A stretch of 64,000 nucleotides of DNA, from contig NZ_PTIX01000003.1 in NCBI RefSeq assembly GCF_002934265.1, positions 62,001 through 126,000 of the forward strand, in the 5' to 3' direction. A program made the position numbers and the translations under genes. Positions within the stretch are counted from its first letter, which is position 1; each line of letters opens with the position of its first letter. This stretch comes from Actinokineospora auranticolor (lineage in GTDB: Bacteria; Actinomycetota; Actinomycetes; Mycobacteriales; Pseudonocardiaceae). Shown here piece by piece: positions 56,465 through 64,000 of this stretch. The notes below the pieces were generated by a model. The model was given only the letters and a program-made list of their open reading frames with translations, searched no databases and was not told the DNA's origin.

Positions 56465-57654
56465 GCACCTTCGCCACCAAGCGCGCCCGGGACGCGGCCC
56501 GCGTCGTCGCGCTGGCCGCCGTGCTGGGGCTGGTCGTCGCGGGCAGCCTGTGGTGGCTGCTGCGCGACCCCGGTCAGAAGCGCTACACCGCGCTGTTCTC
56601 CGGGGTCGTCGGCCTGTACGAGGACAACGACGTGCGGGTGCTGGGCGTGCGGATCGGCACCGTCGACAAGGTCACCCCGCGCGGCGACCACGTCGAGGTG
56701 GAGTTGCTCGTCGACCGGACCGTCGAGATCCCGGCCGACGCGAGCGCGGTGATCGTGGCGCCGTCGCTGGTGTCCGACCGCTACGTCCAGCTCGGCCCCG
56801 CCTACACCGGCGGACCGGTCATGGCGACCGGCGCCGTCATCCCGCGCGAGCGCACCGCCACCCCGCTGGAGGTCGACGACCTCTACGCCAGCCTGACCCG
56901 GGTCAGCGAGACCCTCGGGCCCAACGGCGCCAACGCCGACGGCGCGCTGTCGGACCTGATCACCACCCTGGCCCGCAACCTCGACGGCAACGGCCAAGCC
57001 GTGCACGACACCATCACCCAGCTCGGGCAGCTCAGCGGCACGCTCTCGGGCAACTCCGACGACCTGTTCGGCACCATCACCGAGCTGCAGCGGTTCACCA
57101 GCACCCTGGCCGCGAGCGACGAGCAGGTGCGCCGGTTCAACACCGAGCTGGCCGAGGCCGCGCGGTTCCTCTCCGGGGAGAAGGAGAACCTGGCCGCCGC
57201 CGTCGACCAGCTCGGCGTCGCGCTGGGCACGGTGAAGGCGTTCATCAACGACAACCGCGGCGCCATCAAGTCCAATGTGGACAAACTGGCCGGGATCACC
57301 CAGGTGCTCGTCGACCAGCGGGCCGCGCTCGCCGAGACCCTCGACGTCGCCCCGCTGGCGCTGAGCAACGTGGTGAACAGCTACAACGCGTCCTCCGGCA
57401 CCCTCGACGCCCGGGCCAACCTCAACGAGCTGGCCCAGCCGCCGATCGTGACCGTCTGCAAGCTGGTCCGCCAGGGCACCGCGAAACCGCTGCCCACCAC
57501 CCTCGCCGACCTCTGCGACAAGCTGGCCCCGGTGGTCCAGGGCGCGGTGCCGCTGCAATCACCGGCGCAGATCATCCAGGGCATGCGCGACGGGAAGCTG
57601 CCGTCCCTGCCGCTCCCGGTCGTCGGCGACGTCTACGCGGTAGGGGGTCGGTGA
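56461..57654 (+). CDS. mceD: Mce-family protein D
   Basis: This 397-residue Mce protein has an N-terminal helix (about 14-34: VVALAAVLGLVVAGSLWWLL). The Mce domain contains EDNDVRVLGVRIGTVDKVTP and APSLVSDRYVQLGPAY. The long helical domain is followed by a Pro-rich C-terminus. The ATG overlaps the mceC stop (ATGA). The Mce domain differs in sequence from its paralogues, as is usual for the six subunits. Confidence 0.88.
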   Translation: MSTFATKRARDAARVVALAAVLGLVVAGSLWWLLRDPGQKRYTALFSGVVGLYEDNDVRVLGVRIGTVDKVTPRGDHVEVELLVDRTVEIPADASAVIVAPSLVSDRYVQLGPAYTGGPVMATGAVIPRERTATPLEVDDLYASLTRVSETLGPNGANADGALSDLITTLARNLDGNGQAVHDTITQLGQLSGTLSGNSDDLFGTITELQRFTSTLAASDEQVRRFNTELAEAARFLSGEKENLAAAVDQLGVALGTVKAFINDNRGAIKSNVDKLAGITQVLVDQRAALAETLDVAPLALSNVVNSYNASSGTLDARANLNELAQPPIVTVCKLVRQGTAKPLPTTLADLCDKLAPVVQGAVPLQSPAQIIQGMRDGKLPSLPLPVVGDVYAVGGR

Positions 57655-58865
57655 TGGCGCGCACGAGGCTCGCCGCGCTCCTGGCGGCCACCGCGCTCGC
57701 GGTGTCCGGCTGCGGGTTCACCGGCATCTACGACCTCCCGCTGCCCGGCGGCGCCGACACCGGTGACCACCCCTACCGGGTCAAGGTCCGGTTCCACGAC
57801 GTCCTCGACCTCGTCCCGCAGTCCGGGGTGAAGGTCAACGAGGTCGCCGTCGGCCGGGTCGAGGACATCGCGCTCACCCCCGACGGCTGGAACGCGGAGG
57901 TGACGCTGCTGGTCAACGGCGACGTCGACCTGCCCGCCAACGCCTTCGCCAAGCTGCGCCAGTCCAGCCTGCTCGGCGAGAAGTTCGTCGAGCTGTCACG
58001 GCCCCCGGCCGGGCAGGACACCGGCGGCAGGCTCGTCGACGGCGCCGTGATCCCGCTGGAGCGCACCAACCGCAACACCGAGGTCGAAGAGGTCCTCGGC
58101 GCGCTGTCGATGCTGCTCAACGGCGGCGGCGTCGAACAGCTGCGGGACATCACCCGCGAACTCAACGCCGCGACCGCGGGAAACGAGACGAACATCCGCG
58201 CCCTGCTCGACAACGTCAACCGCATGGTCACCACGCTCGACGCGGGCAAGGCCGACATCACCCGCGCCCTCGACGGCGTCAACCGGCTCGCGGTGACCCT
58301 CAACGGCCAGAAGGACCGGATCGTCGGTGTCGTCGACGGCATCGGCCCGGGGCTCCAAGTGCTCACCGAGCAGCGCGGGCAGTTGGTCACCATGCTGCAG
58401 AGCCTCGACGCGCTCTCCGGCGTCGCCGTGGACACCGTCAACCGCAGTCAGGCCGACCTCGTCGCCGACCTCAAGGCGCTGACCCCGACCCTGCGGAAGC
58501 TGGGCGAGGCCGGGGACACCCTGCCCCGGTCGCTGGAGCTGATGTTCACCTTCCCCTTCACCGACCAGGCCGCGAAGGGCGTCAAGGGCGACTACTTCAA
58601 CCTCTACGCCAAGGTCGACCTCAACCTCCAAAGCGTCCTCGACAACCTCAGCCGCACCCGGCAGAACCCGCTGCAGGACGTCCCGATCGTCGGCGGCGCC
58701 ACCAACGGGACGCCGGGTGTGCCGACCAACGCCCCGCCGCCGCTGCCGATCCCGGTCATCGGGGGTGGCCAACCCGTAGCGGGAAATCCCGTCCAACCCG
58801 GGCAAACCGGTCAAGCGTCCGGACTCGGCGGTCTCTTCGACGTCCTCCTCGGCGGCGGTGCCTGA
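57654..58865 (+). CDS. mceE: Mce-family lipoprotein E
   Basis: This 403-residue Mce protein has a lipobox, AVSGC with Cys 20, so it is probably lipid-anchored as MceE proteins (LprK type) are. After the signal, the Mce domain contains QSGVKVNEVAVGRVEDIAL and LRQSSLLGEKFVELSRP. Helical and Pro-rich regions follow. ATG 57654 overlaps the last base of the mceD stop. GTG 57651 is possible. Confidence 0.88.
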   Translation: MARTRLAALLAATALAVSGCGFTGIYDLPLPGGADTGDHPYRVKVRFHDVLDLVPQSGVKVNEVAVGRVEDIALTPDGWNAEVTLLVNGDVDLPANAFAKLRQSSLLGEKFVELSRPPAGQDTGGRLVDGAVIPLERTNRNTEVEEVLGALSMLLNGGGVEQLRDITRELNAATAGNETNIRALLDNVNRMVTTLDAGKADITRALDGVNRLAVTLNGQKDRIVGVVDGIGPGLQVLTEQRGQLVTMLQSLDALSGVAVDTVNRSQADLVADLKALTPTLRKLGEAGDTLPRSLELMFTFPFTDQAAKGVKGDYFNLYAKVDLNLQSVLDNLSRTRQNPLQDVPIVGGATNGTPGVPTNAPPPLPIPVIGGGQPVAGNPVQPGQTGQASGLGGLFDVLLGGGA

Positions 58866-60130
58866 TGCTCACCAAGACCGTCCGACTACAGCTGGTCGCC
58901 TTCTTCGTCGTCGCCGTGCTGGCCGTGGTCTACGCCGCCTTCCGGTTCACCGACCTCGGCCGCGTCTTCGGCGCCAACGGCTACCGCGTCACCATGGAAC
59001 TGGCCGACTCCGGCGGCATCTTCACCAACGCCGAGGTCACCTACCGCGGCGTGAACGTCGGCCGGGTCGGCCAACTGCGGCTCACCCACGACGGCATCGA
59101 GGTCGACCTCGACATCGAACCCGGCGCCCCGCCCATCCCCGCCGACCTCGACGCGGTGGTGGCCAACCGGTCGGCGGTCGGCGAGCAGTTCGTGGACCTG
59201 CGCCCCCGCGCCGACGGCGGCACCGCGCTCGCCGAGGGCGCGGTCATCCCCGTGGCCCGCACCAAGACCCCGGTCGGCACCGACACCGTCATCCGCGACC
59301 TCAACAGCCTCGCCAACTCGGTGCCCACCGAGGACCTGCGCACCGTTGTCGACGAACTCGACAAGGCGTTCGCGGGCACCGGCGGCGACCTGCGGCTGCT
59401 GCTCGACACCACCGGGGAGTTCACCCAGGCCGCCCGCGACAACCTGCCGCAGACCATCAAACTCATCGACGACGGCGCCATCGTGCTCGGCACCCAGGCG
59501 GCGCAGGCGGGCAACATCCGCTCCTTCGCCACCGACCTGCGCGACCTCTCCGGTCGACTGCGCGCCGCCGACCCGGGGATCCGCAGGCTGATCGCCGAGA
59601 CCCCCGGCACCGCCGACGCGGTCGTCGGCTTCCTCCGCGAGTCCGGGCAGGGCCTGGGCTACCTCACCGCCAACCTGCTGACCACGTCCGACATCCTCGT
59701 CACCCGCGTCGACGGGCTGGAGATGGCGCTGGTCGCCTACCCGGTCGTGGCCGTCGGACCCAAGACCGTCGTCCCCGGCGACGGCACCGCCCACCTCGGG
59801 CTCGCGCTCAACCTGTTCGACCCGCCGAGCTGCACCCGCGGCTACGAGGGCACCAAGCACCGCGACGGCGACGACCTCGCCCCGGCCGCGGAGAACTCGC
59901 GCGCCTACTGCGCCGAACCGGTCGGCAGCCCGATCAACGTGCGCGGCTCGCAGAACGCGCCCTTCGGCGGCAAACCCGTCCAGCCGACCCCCGACGAGTT
60001 GGCCGCCAACCGCGACCGACCCGCCGAGGAACTCGCCGAACTCGCCCGCGGCAGCGTCCCCGGTGCCATCGCCGAACCCGGCGTGCACCCGGTCGGCAGC
60101 CTCGGGCAGCTGCTCGGCCTCGGCGGCTGA
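58865..60130 (+). CDS. mceF: Mce-family protein F
   Basis: This is the sixth Mce protein (421 residues), with an N-terminal helix (about 9-28: LVAFFVVAVLAVVYAAFRF). The Mce domain has NAEVTYRGVNVGRVGQLRL and VANRSAVGEQFVDLRP, and a long helical tail follows. Cysteines in PPSCTRGYEG and AYCAEPVG near the end may pair. The ATG overlaps the mceE stop (TGATG). A 51-bp spacer precedes the Mce-associated genes. Confidence 0.88.
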   Translation: MLTKTVRLQLVAFFVVAVLAVVYAAFRFTDLGRVFGANGYRVTMELADSGGIFTNAEVTYRGVNVGRVGQLRLTHDGIEVDLDIEPGAPPIPADLDAVVANRSAVGEQFVDLRPRADGGTALAEGAVIPVARTKTPVGTDTVIRDLNSLANSVPTEDLRTVVDELDKAFAGTGGDLRLLLDTTGEFTQAARDNLPQTIKLIDDGAIVLGTQAAQAGNIRSFATDLRDLSGRLRAADPGIRRLIAETPGTADAVVGFLRESGQGLGYLTANLLTTSDILVTRVDGLEMALVAYPVVAVGPKTVVPGDGTAHLGLALNLFDPPSCTRGYEGTKHRDGDDLAPAAENSRAYCAEPVGSPINVRGSQNAPFGGKPVQPTPDELAANRDRPAEELAELARGSVPGAIAEPGVHPVGSLGQLLGLGG

Positions 60131-60181
60131 CCAGTCACCTACCTTCGGGTAACCTGCTGCCTCCCACCAGGTTGGAGCGTC

Positions 60182-60772
60182 ATGACCACCACCGACACCC
60201 AGGAACCGGCCGACCCCGAGACCACCGCCGCCGACCCCGGTGCGCGGCCGTCCGGCAGGCGCGGGCCGAACCCGTTCGTGCTGGCGGCGCTCGTGCTCGT
60301 GGTGGTCGCGGGCGGGCTCGCGACCTGGTTCGGCGTCGGCTGGCTGCGCGCGGCCAACGACGACGACCTCGCGGTGGCGGGCGTGCGCGACGAGGTGTCC
60401 CGGGTCGGCGCCGCCGCGCTGGTCACCTTCACCAGCATCGACCACAACCGGCTCGACGAGGGCCTCGACCGCTGGGAGGGCGTGACCACCGGCCCCCTGC
60501 GCGACGAGGTCGTGCGCCGCCGCGCCGACACCCGCGCCGCCTTCGACCAGGCCAAGACGGTGGCCACCGGGACCATCCTCAAGTTCGCGGTCACCGAGCT
60601 GCGCGAACGCGAGGGCAAGGCCGTGGCGATCGCCGCGGTGATGGTGAACGTGGGGGTCGACGGCAAGCCGGGGGAGGGCAAGCAGATGCGCCTGCAGGTC
60701 GGGCTCGACCGCACCCCCGAGGGCTGGAAGCTCAGTTCCTTCGCCCCCGTCCAGAACGTCCCGGCCGGCTGA
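60182..60772 (+). CDS. Mce-associated membrane protein 1
   Basis: This 196-residue Mas-type protein stabilises or helps assemble Mce complexes. It has a polar Thr/Asp/Pro-rich start, one helix (about 33-54: VLAALVLVVVAGGLATWFGV) and a soluble NTF2-like domain (SRVGAAALVTFTSIDHNRLD, LDRTPEGWKLSSFAPV). ATG 60182 is assigned, with TTGGAG upstream. It is followed by a second Mas gene. Confidence 0.82.
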   Translation: MTTTDTQEPADPETTAADPGARPSGRRGPNPFVLAALVLVVVAGGLATWFGVGWLRAANDDDLAVAGVRDEVSRVGAAALVTFTSIDHNRLDEGLDRWEGVTTGPLRDEVVRRRADTRAAFDQAKTVATGTILKFAVTELREREGKAVAIAAVMVNVGVDGKPGEGKQMRLQVGLDRTPEGWKLSSFAPVQNVPAG

Positions 60773-60821
60773 GGCGCGCGCCACCCAGCGCCGAGCCCAG
60801 CCCCGAGTCGAGGAGCCCACC

Positions 60822-61823
60822 GTGCCGACCCCGCCCCGCCGCCGCCCCGCCGGTCCACCCGCGCGCCGCCCCCGCGTCGCGGGCATCCGCAGGCCCGCCG
60901 GCCCCGGTAACCCGAACACCCCCGAGGCCGCCGATCCGACCGGTGCTCCCGAAGCCCCGGACACCGTCGCGACCCCCGAGCCCGCTCCCCAGCCGTTCCC
61001 CCGCGCGGACGAACCGGTCGAACCGGACCTCGAACCGGCGGCTGTCGAACCGCGCGCGGAGCAAGAAGAGATGGTGTCGACCGACGGCGTGATCGGCGCG
61101 GAACCCGTCGACGGCCTTGGTGACCAGGTCGAACCGGTCGACGAGGAGCCCGCGCGGCGGCCGTCGCCGCGGCCGAGCGGGAAGCACCGGGCCAGGTCGG
61201 AGCCGTACCCGGACACCTCCGGCCCCGAGCGCGCCGGACGCGCGCCGCGGTACGGGGCCACCGCCGAGCGGTCCCGATCGCGCGGGATCAACACCGCCAT
61301 CGCGCTGGGGGTGCTCGCCCTGGGCCTGGCCGGGCTGGCGCTGTGGTTCAAGGGTGAGGCCGACTCGCTCACCGCGGGCGTCGACAGCGGGAACCGGGCC
61401 ATCACGGACACGGCCGCGACCAGCGAGGTCATCGGCAAGCTCACCGTGGCCGTCGAGCGCACCCTGTCCTACGACTACGCGAACCTCGACGCCAGCGCCA
61501 ACGCCGTGCGCGACACGCTGGTCGGCAGGGCCGTCTGCGAGTACGACAGCATCCTCGGCGAGCTGCGCAAGCTCGCCCCTGAGAAGAAGATCGTGCTGAC
61601 CACCAAGGTCCGTAACCTCGGCGTCCAGCGGCTCGACGGCGACCGGGTCGACGCGCTGGTCTTCATCGACCAGACGACCACGCACGCCGCCGACGGCGCC
61701 ACCACCGGCAGCGCGGCCATGTTCGGCCTCCGCGCGGAGCGCGTCGGGGGTGCCTGGAAGATCACCGACGTGGACTTCCTCGGCCAGCCCCTGGCCGACG
61801 GCAAAGCCCCCGCCACCTGCTGA
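60822..61823 (+). CDS. Mce-associated membrane protein 2
   Basis: This 333-residue Mas-type protein has a long disordered Pro/Glu/Arg-rich cytoplasmic part (1-160), one helix (about 162-180: TAIALGVLALGLAGLALWF) and an NTF2-like extracytoplasmic domain (about 190-330: GKLTVAVERTLSYDYANLDA, VGGAWKITDVDFLGQPL). GTG 60822 is assigned. The long acidic cytoplasmic region is unlike the first Mas protein. It is the last gene of the mce unit. Confidence 0.82.
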   Translation: MPTPPRRRPAGPPARRPRVAGIRRPAGPGNPNTPEAADPTGAPEAPDTVATPEPAPQPFPRADEPVEPDLEPAAVEPRAEQEEMVSTDGVIGAEPVDGLGDQVEPVDEEPARRPSPRPSGKHRARSEPYPDTSGPERAGRAPRYGATAERSRSRGINTAIALGVLALGLAGLALWFKGEADSLTAGVDSGNRAITDTAATSEVIGKLTVAVERTLSYDYANLDASANAVRDTLVGRAVCEYDSILGELRKLAPEKKIVLTTKVRNLGVQRLDGDRVDALVFIDQTTTHAADGATTGSAAMFGLRAERVGGAWKITDVDFLGQPLADGKAPATC

Positions 61824-61994
61824 CCGCCGCCCGGCTAGCAGCGGTGTTTCCCCTGGTCAAGCCTTGATCGGTGAGGTCGCGAACACTGCTGCAAAAGTGG
61901 TCTGCTTCGCGTGGCATCTTGACTCCGGGACCCGGCGGGGTCAGGCTGTTACCCAGCACGTACTGAGCGGGAGGACCGAGTTGAGCGGCGGGCC

Positions 61995-62023
61995 TCGACA
62001 GTCGCCTCTATAGTGGCTAGACT
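61995..62023 (+). promoter_or_regulatory. Promoter upstream of rpoB
   Basis: TCGACA (61995-62000) and TAGACT (62018-62023) have a 17-bp spacer. A second -10, TAGGAT (62068-62073), lies further down with TCCGCA 17 bp above it. The 336-bp interval 61824-62159 therefore probably has at least two promoters, giving rpoB an untranslated leader of about 90-130 nt. No gene lies in it. Confidence 0.55.
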
Positions 62024-62092
62024 GCCCCTTTGCGCTGCCCACTTTCCGCACGCCCTTTGCCAAGAGCTAGGATGTTGGGCACCACGGCACCC

Positions 62093-62132
62093 TTGACAGA
62101 CGCGTTATAAGTCTTGCCGACGCGGCTGTCAA
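62093..62132 (+). repeat. Inverted repeat in the rpoB leader
   Basis: TTGACAGACGCG (62093-62104) pairs with CGCGGCTGTCAA (62121-62132), with one mismatch in twelve, around a 16-bp A/T-containing centre. It ends 27 bp before the TTG start. It could be an RNA hairpin or an operator. Confidence 0.55.
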
Positions 62133-62159
62133 CCGCTCATAGTCCTGGAAGGACGCATC

Positions 62160-64000
62160 TTGGCAGTCTCCCGCGCGACCAAGGCCACTGCTGCGACCAA
62201 CTCCACCCCCTCGAACTCGGGCATCCCGGGCGCCCCGCGCCGGGTCTCCTTCGCGAAGATCCGCGAGCCCCTGGGCACCCCCAACCTGCTGGACCTGCAG
62301 ATCCAGTCGTTCGAGTGGTTCACCGGCGCCGAGGCGTGGTTCCAGCGCCGCGTCGACGCAGGCGACGAGAACCCCGTCGGTGGCCTTGAGGAAGTCCTCA
62401 ACGAGATCTCGCCGATCGAGGACTTCTCCGGTTCCATGTCGCTCTCCTTCTCCGACCCGCGCTTCGACGAGGTCAAGGCCTCGGTCGAGGAGTGCAAGGA
62501 CAAGGACATGACCTACGCGGCGCCGCTGTTCGTCACCGCGGAGTTCACCAACAACACCACCGGCGAGATCAAGAGCCAGACCGTCTTCATGGGCGACTTC
62601 CCGGTGATGACGAACAAGGGCACGTTCGTCATCAACGGCACCGAGCGGGTCGTGGTCTCGCAGCTGGTGCGCTCCCCGGGCGTCTACTTCGACACCGCGA
62701 TCGACAAGACCACCGACAAGGACGTCTTCAGCGTCAAGGTCATCCCGAGCCGCGGCGCGTGGCTGGAGTTCGACGTCGACAAGCGCGACACCGTCGGCGT
62801 GCGCATCGACCGCAAGCGCCGCCAGCCGGTCACCGTGCTGCTCAAGGCGCTCGGCTGGACCACCGAGGCCATCCGCGAGCGCTTCTCCTTCTCCGAGACG
62901 CTGATCGCGACCCTCGAGAAGGACCACACCGCGGGCACCGACGAGGCGCTGCTCGACATCTACCGCAAGCTGCGCCCGGGCGAGCCGCCGACCAAGGAGT
63001 CCGCGCAGACCCTGCTGGAGAACCTGTTCTTCAAGGACAAGCGCTACGACCTGGCCAAGGTCGGCCGCTACAAGGTCAACAAGAAGCTCGGCCTGCGGCT
63101 GCCCACCGACGTCGGCGTGCTCACCGAGGACGACATCGTCACCACCATCGAGTACCTGGTGCGCCTGCACGCCGGTGACACCACGATGACCGTGGGCAAG
63201 GGCGAGGACGCCGTCGAGGTGCCGGTCGAGGTCGACGACATCGACCACTTCGGCAACCGCCGCCTGCGCACCGTCGGCGAGCTGATCCAGAACCAGATCC
63301 GGGTCGGCCTCTCCCGCATGGAGCGCGTCGTCCGCGAGCGGATGACCACCCAGGACGTCGAGGCGATCACCCCGCAGACCCTGATCAACATCCGGCCCGT
63401 GGTGGCCGCGATCAAGGAGTTCTTCGGCACCTCGCAGCTCTCGCAGTTCATGGACCAGACCAACCCGGTCGCCGGTCTGACCCACAAGCGCCGCCTCTCG
63501 GCGCTGGGTCCCGGCGGTCTGTCCCGCGAGCGCGCGGGCATGGAGGTCCGCGACGTCCACCACAGCCACTACGGCCGCATGTGCCCGATCGAGACCCCGG
63601 AAGGCCCGAACATCGGCCTGATCGGCTCGCTGTCGAGCTACGCGCGGGTCAACCCGTTCGGCTTCATCGAGACGCCGTACCGCAAGGTCGTCGAGGGCCA
63701 GGTCACCGACCAGATCGACTACCTGACCGCGGACGAGGAGGACCGGCACGTCATCGCGCAGGCCAACGCGCCGCTCGACGACCAGAACCACTTCGCCGAG
63801 GAGCGCGTGCTCGTCCGCAAGAAGGGCGGGGACGTCGAGTTCATCGAGCCCTTCGACGTGGACTACATGGACGTCTCGCCGCGGCAGATGGTCTCGGTCG
63901 CCACCGCGATGATCCCGTTCCTCGAGCACGACGCGGCCAACCGCGCGCTCATGGGCGCGAACATGCAGCGCCAGGCCGTGCCGCTGCTGCGCAGCGAGTC
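62160..64000 (+). CDS. rpoB: DNA-directed RNA polymerase beta subunit (5' part, truncated by window end)
   Basis: This is the start of RpoB, which forms half of the polymerase active centre and binds rifamycins. About 613 codons are present and the gene runs off the window. TTG 62160 with GGAAGGAC upstream gives [15 protein letters not shown], the usual actinobacterial N-terminus, and [18 protein letters not shown] follows. The rifampicin region around 63434-63510 ([20 protein letters not shown]) keeps D516, H526, R529 and S531 in E. coli numbering, but has T518, V521 and A522. No frameshift is seen. Confidence 0.97.
   Translation, partial: MAVSRATKATAATNSTPSNSGIPGAPRRVSFAKIREPLGTPNLLDLQIQSFEWFTGAEAWFQRRVDAGDENPVGGLEEVLNEISPIEDFSGSMSLSFSDPRFDEVKASVEECKDKDMTYAAPLFVTAEFTNNTTGEIKSQTVFMGDFPVMTNKGTFVINGTERVVVSQLVRSPGVYFDTAIDKTTDKDVFSVKVIPSRGAWLEFDVDKRDTVGVRIDRKRRQPVTVLLKALGWTTEAIRERFSFSETLIATLEKDHTAGTDEALLDIYRKLRPGEPPTKESAQTLLENLFFKDKRYDLAKVGRYKVNKKLGLRLPTDVGVLTEDDIVTTIEYLVRLHAGDTTMTVGKGEDAVEVPVEVDDIDHFGNRRLRTVGELIQNQIRVGLSRMERVVRERMTTQDVEAITPQTLINIRPVVAAIKEFFGTSQLSQFMDQTNPVAGLTHKRRLSALGPGGLSRERAGMEVRDVHHSHYGRMCPIETPEGPNIGLIGSLSSYARVNPFGFIETPYRKVVEGQVTDQIDYLTADEEDRHVIAQANAPLDDQNHFAEERVLVRKKGGDVEFIEPFDVDYMDVSPRQMVSVATAMIPFLEHDAANRALMGANMQRQAVPLLRSE

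Overview
The window is very G+C-rich, densely packed actinobacterial chromosome. Gene order and protein types point to an actinomycete of the order Pseudonocardiales (Actinokineospora / Saccharothrix / Lentzea-like). The genus is an inference that would need rpoB or 16S comparison. The order nuoA-N, polyprenyl synthase, korAB, htpX, yajQ, rpmG, hadAB, secE-nusG, rplKA, rplJL, rpoB also matches, from memory, the core-chromosome order of Streptomyces, so most of the region is ancestral core rather than an island. Layout: (1) 1-16161, two Rex-type redox operators followed by the complete 14-gene complex I operon nuoABCDEFGHIJKLMN, almost all joined by ATGA/GTGA overlaps. (2) 16195-20500, a strong terminator, a polyprenyl diphosphate synthase that plausibly makes the menaquinone side chain used by complex I, and two membrane-anchored proteins ending in the same short 'sunset-like' C-terminal domain. 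(3) 20514-23446, the minus-strand 2-oxoacid:ferredoxin oxidoreductase korAB. (4) 23720-25891, a crotonase-family gene and an Lrp/AsnC regulator divergent from a dimethylargininase/amidinotransferase. (5) 25892-29300, a decayed HAD-hydrolase pseudogene, an unrecorded 49-residue ORF, a siderophore-interacting flavoprotein, htpX, and a 0.6-kb noncoding tandem-repeat array of 68/64-bp units. (6) 29303-32931, tRNA-Tyr, yajQ, rmlA, an unknown gene and a HIT-family hydrolase whose leader carries a minus-strand hairpin series ending in an intrinsic terminator. (7) 33509-41063, a secreted protein, a SigE-type ECF sigma factor with its membrane partner, VOC, winged-helix and GNAT genes, and a large membrane GGDEF-EAL protein with a degenerate GGDEF site. 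(8) 41129-49343, tRNA-Thr, tRNA-Met, rpmG, hadAB, an aminotransferase, tRNA-Trp, secE-nusG, rplK-rplA, two minus-strand membrane proteins, an L10-type leader and rplJ-rplL. (9) 49569-61823, an Mce transporter: ATPase, two YrbE permeases, MceA-F and two Mce-associated proteins. (10) 62160-64000, the 5' part of rpoB. How the genes work together: the first 24 kb is energy metabolism (NADH oxidation, quinone tail synthesis, ferredoxin-linked 2-oxoacid oxidation), with NADH-responsive Rex control likely at nuoA. The last 22 kb is transcription and translation machinery with an Mce lipid-import system inserted between rplL and rpoB. No CRISPR array, prophage, insertion sequence or obvious defence or biosynthetic cluster was found. 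The least explained elements are the 68/64-bp array, the structured minus-strand RNA at 33080-33192, the nested inverted repeats at 19646-19760, and the 853-bp G-skewed gap between the Mce ATPase and its permeases.
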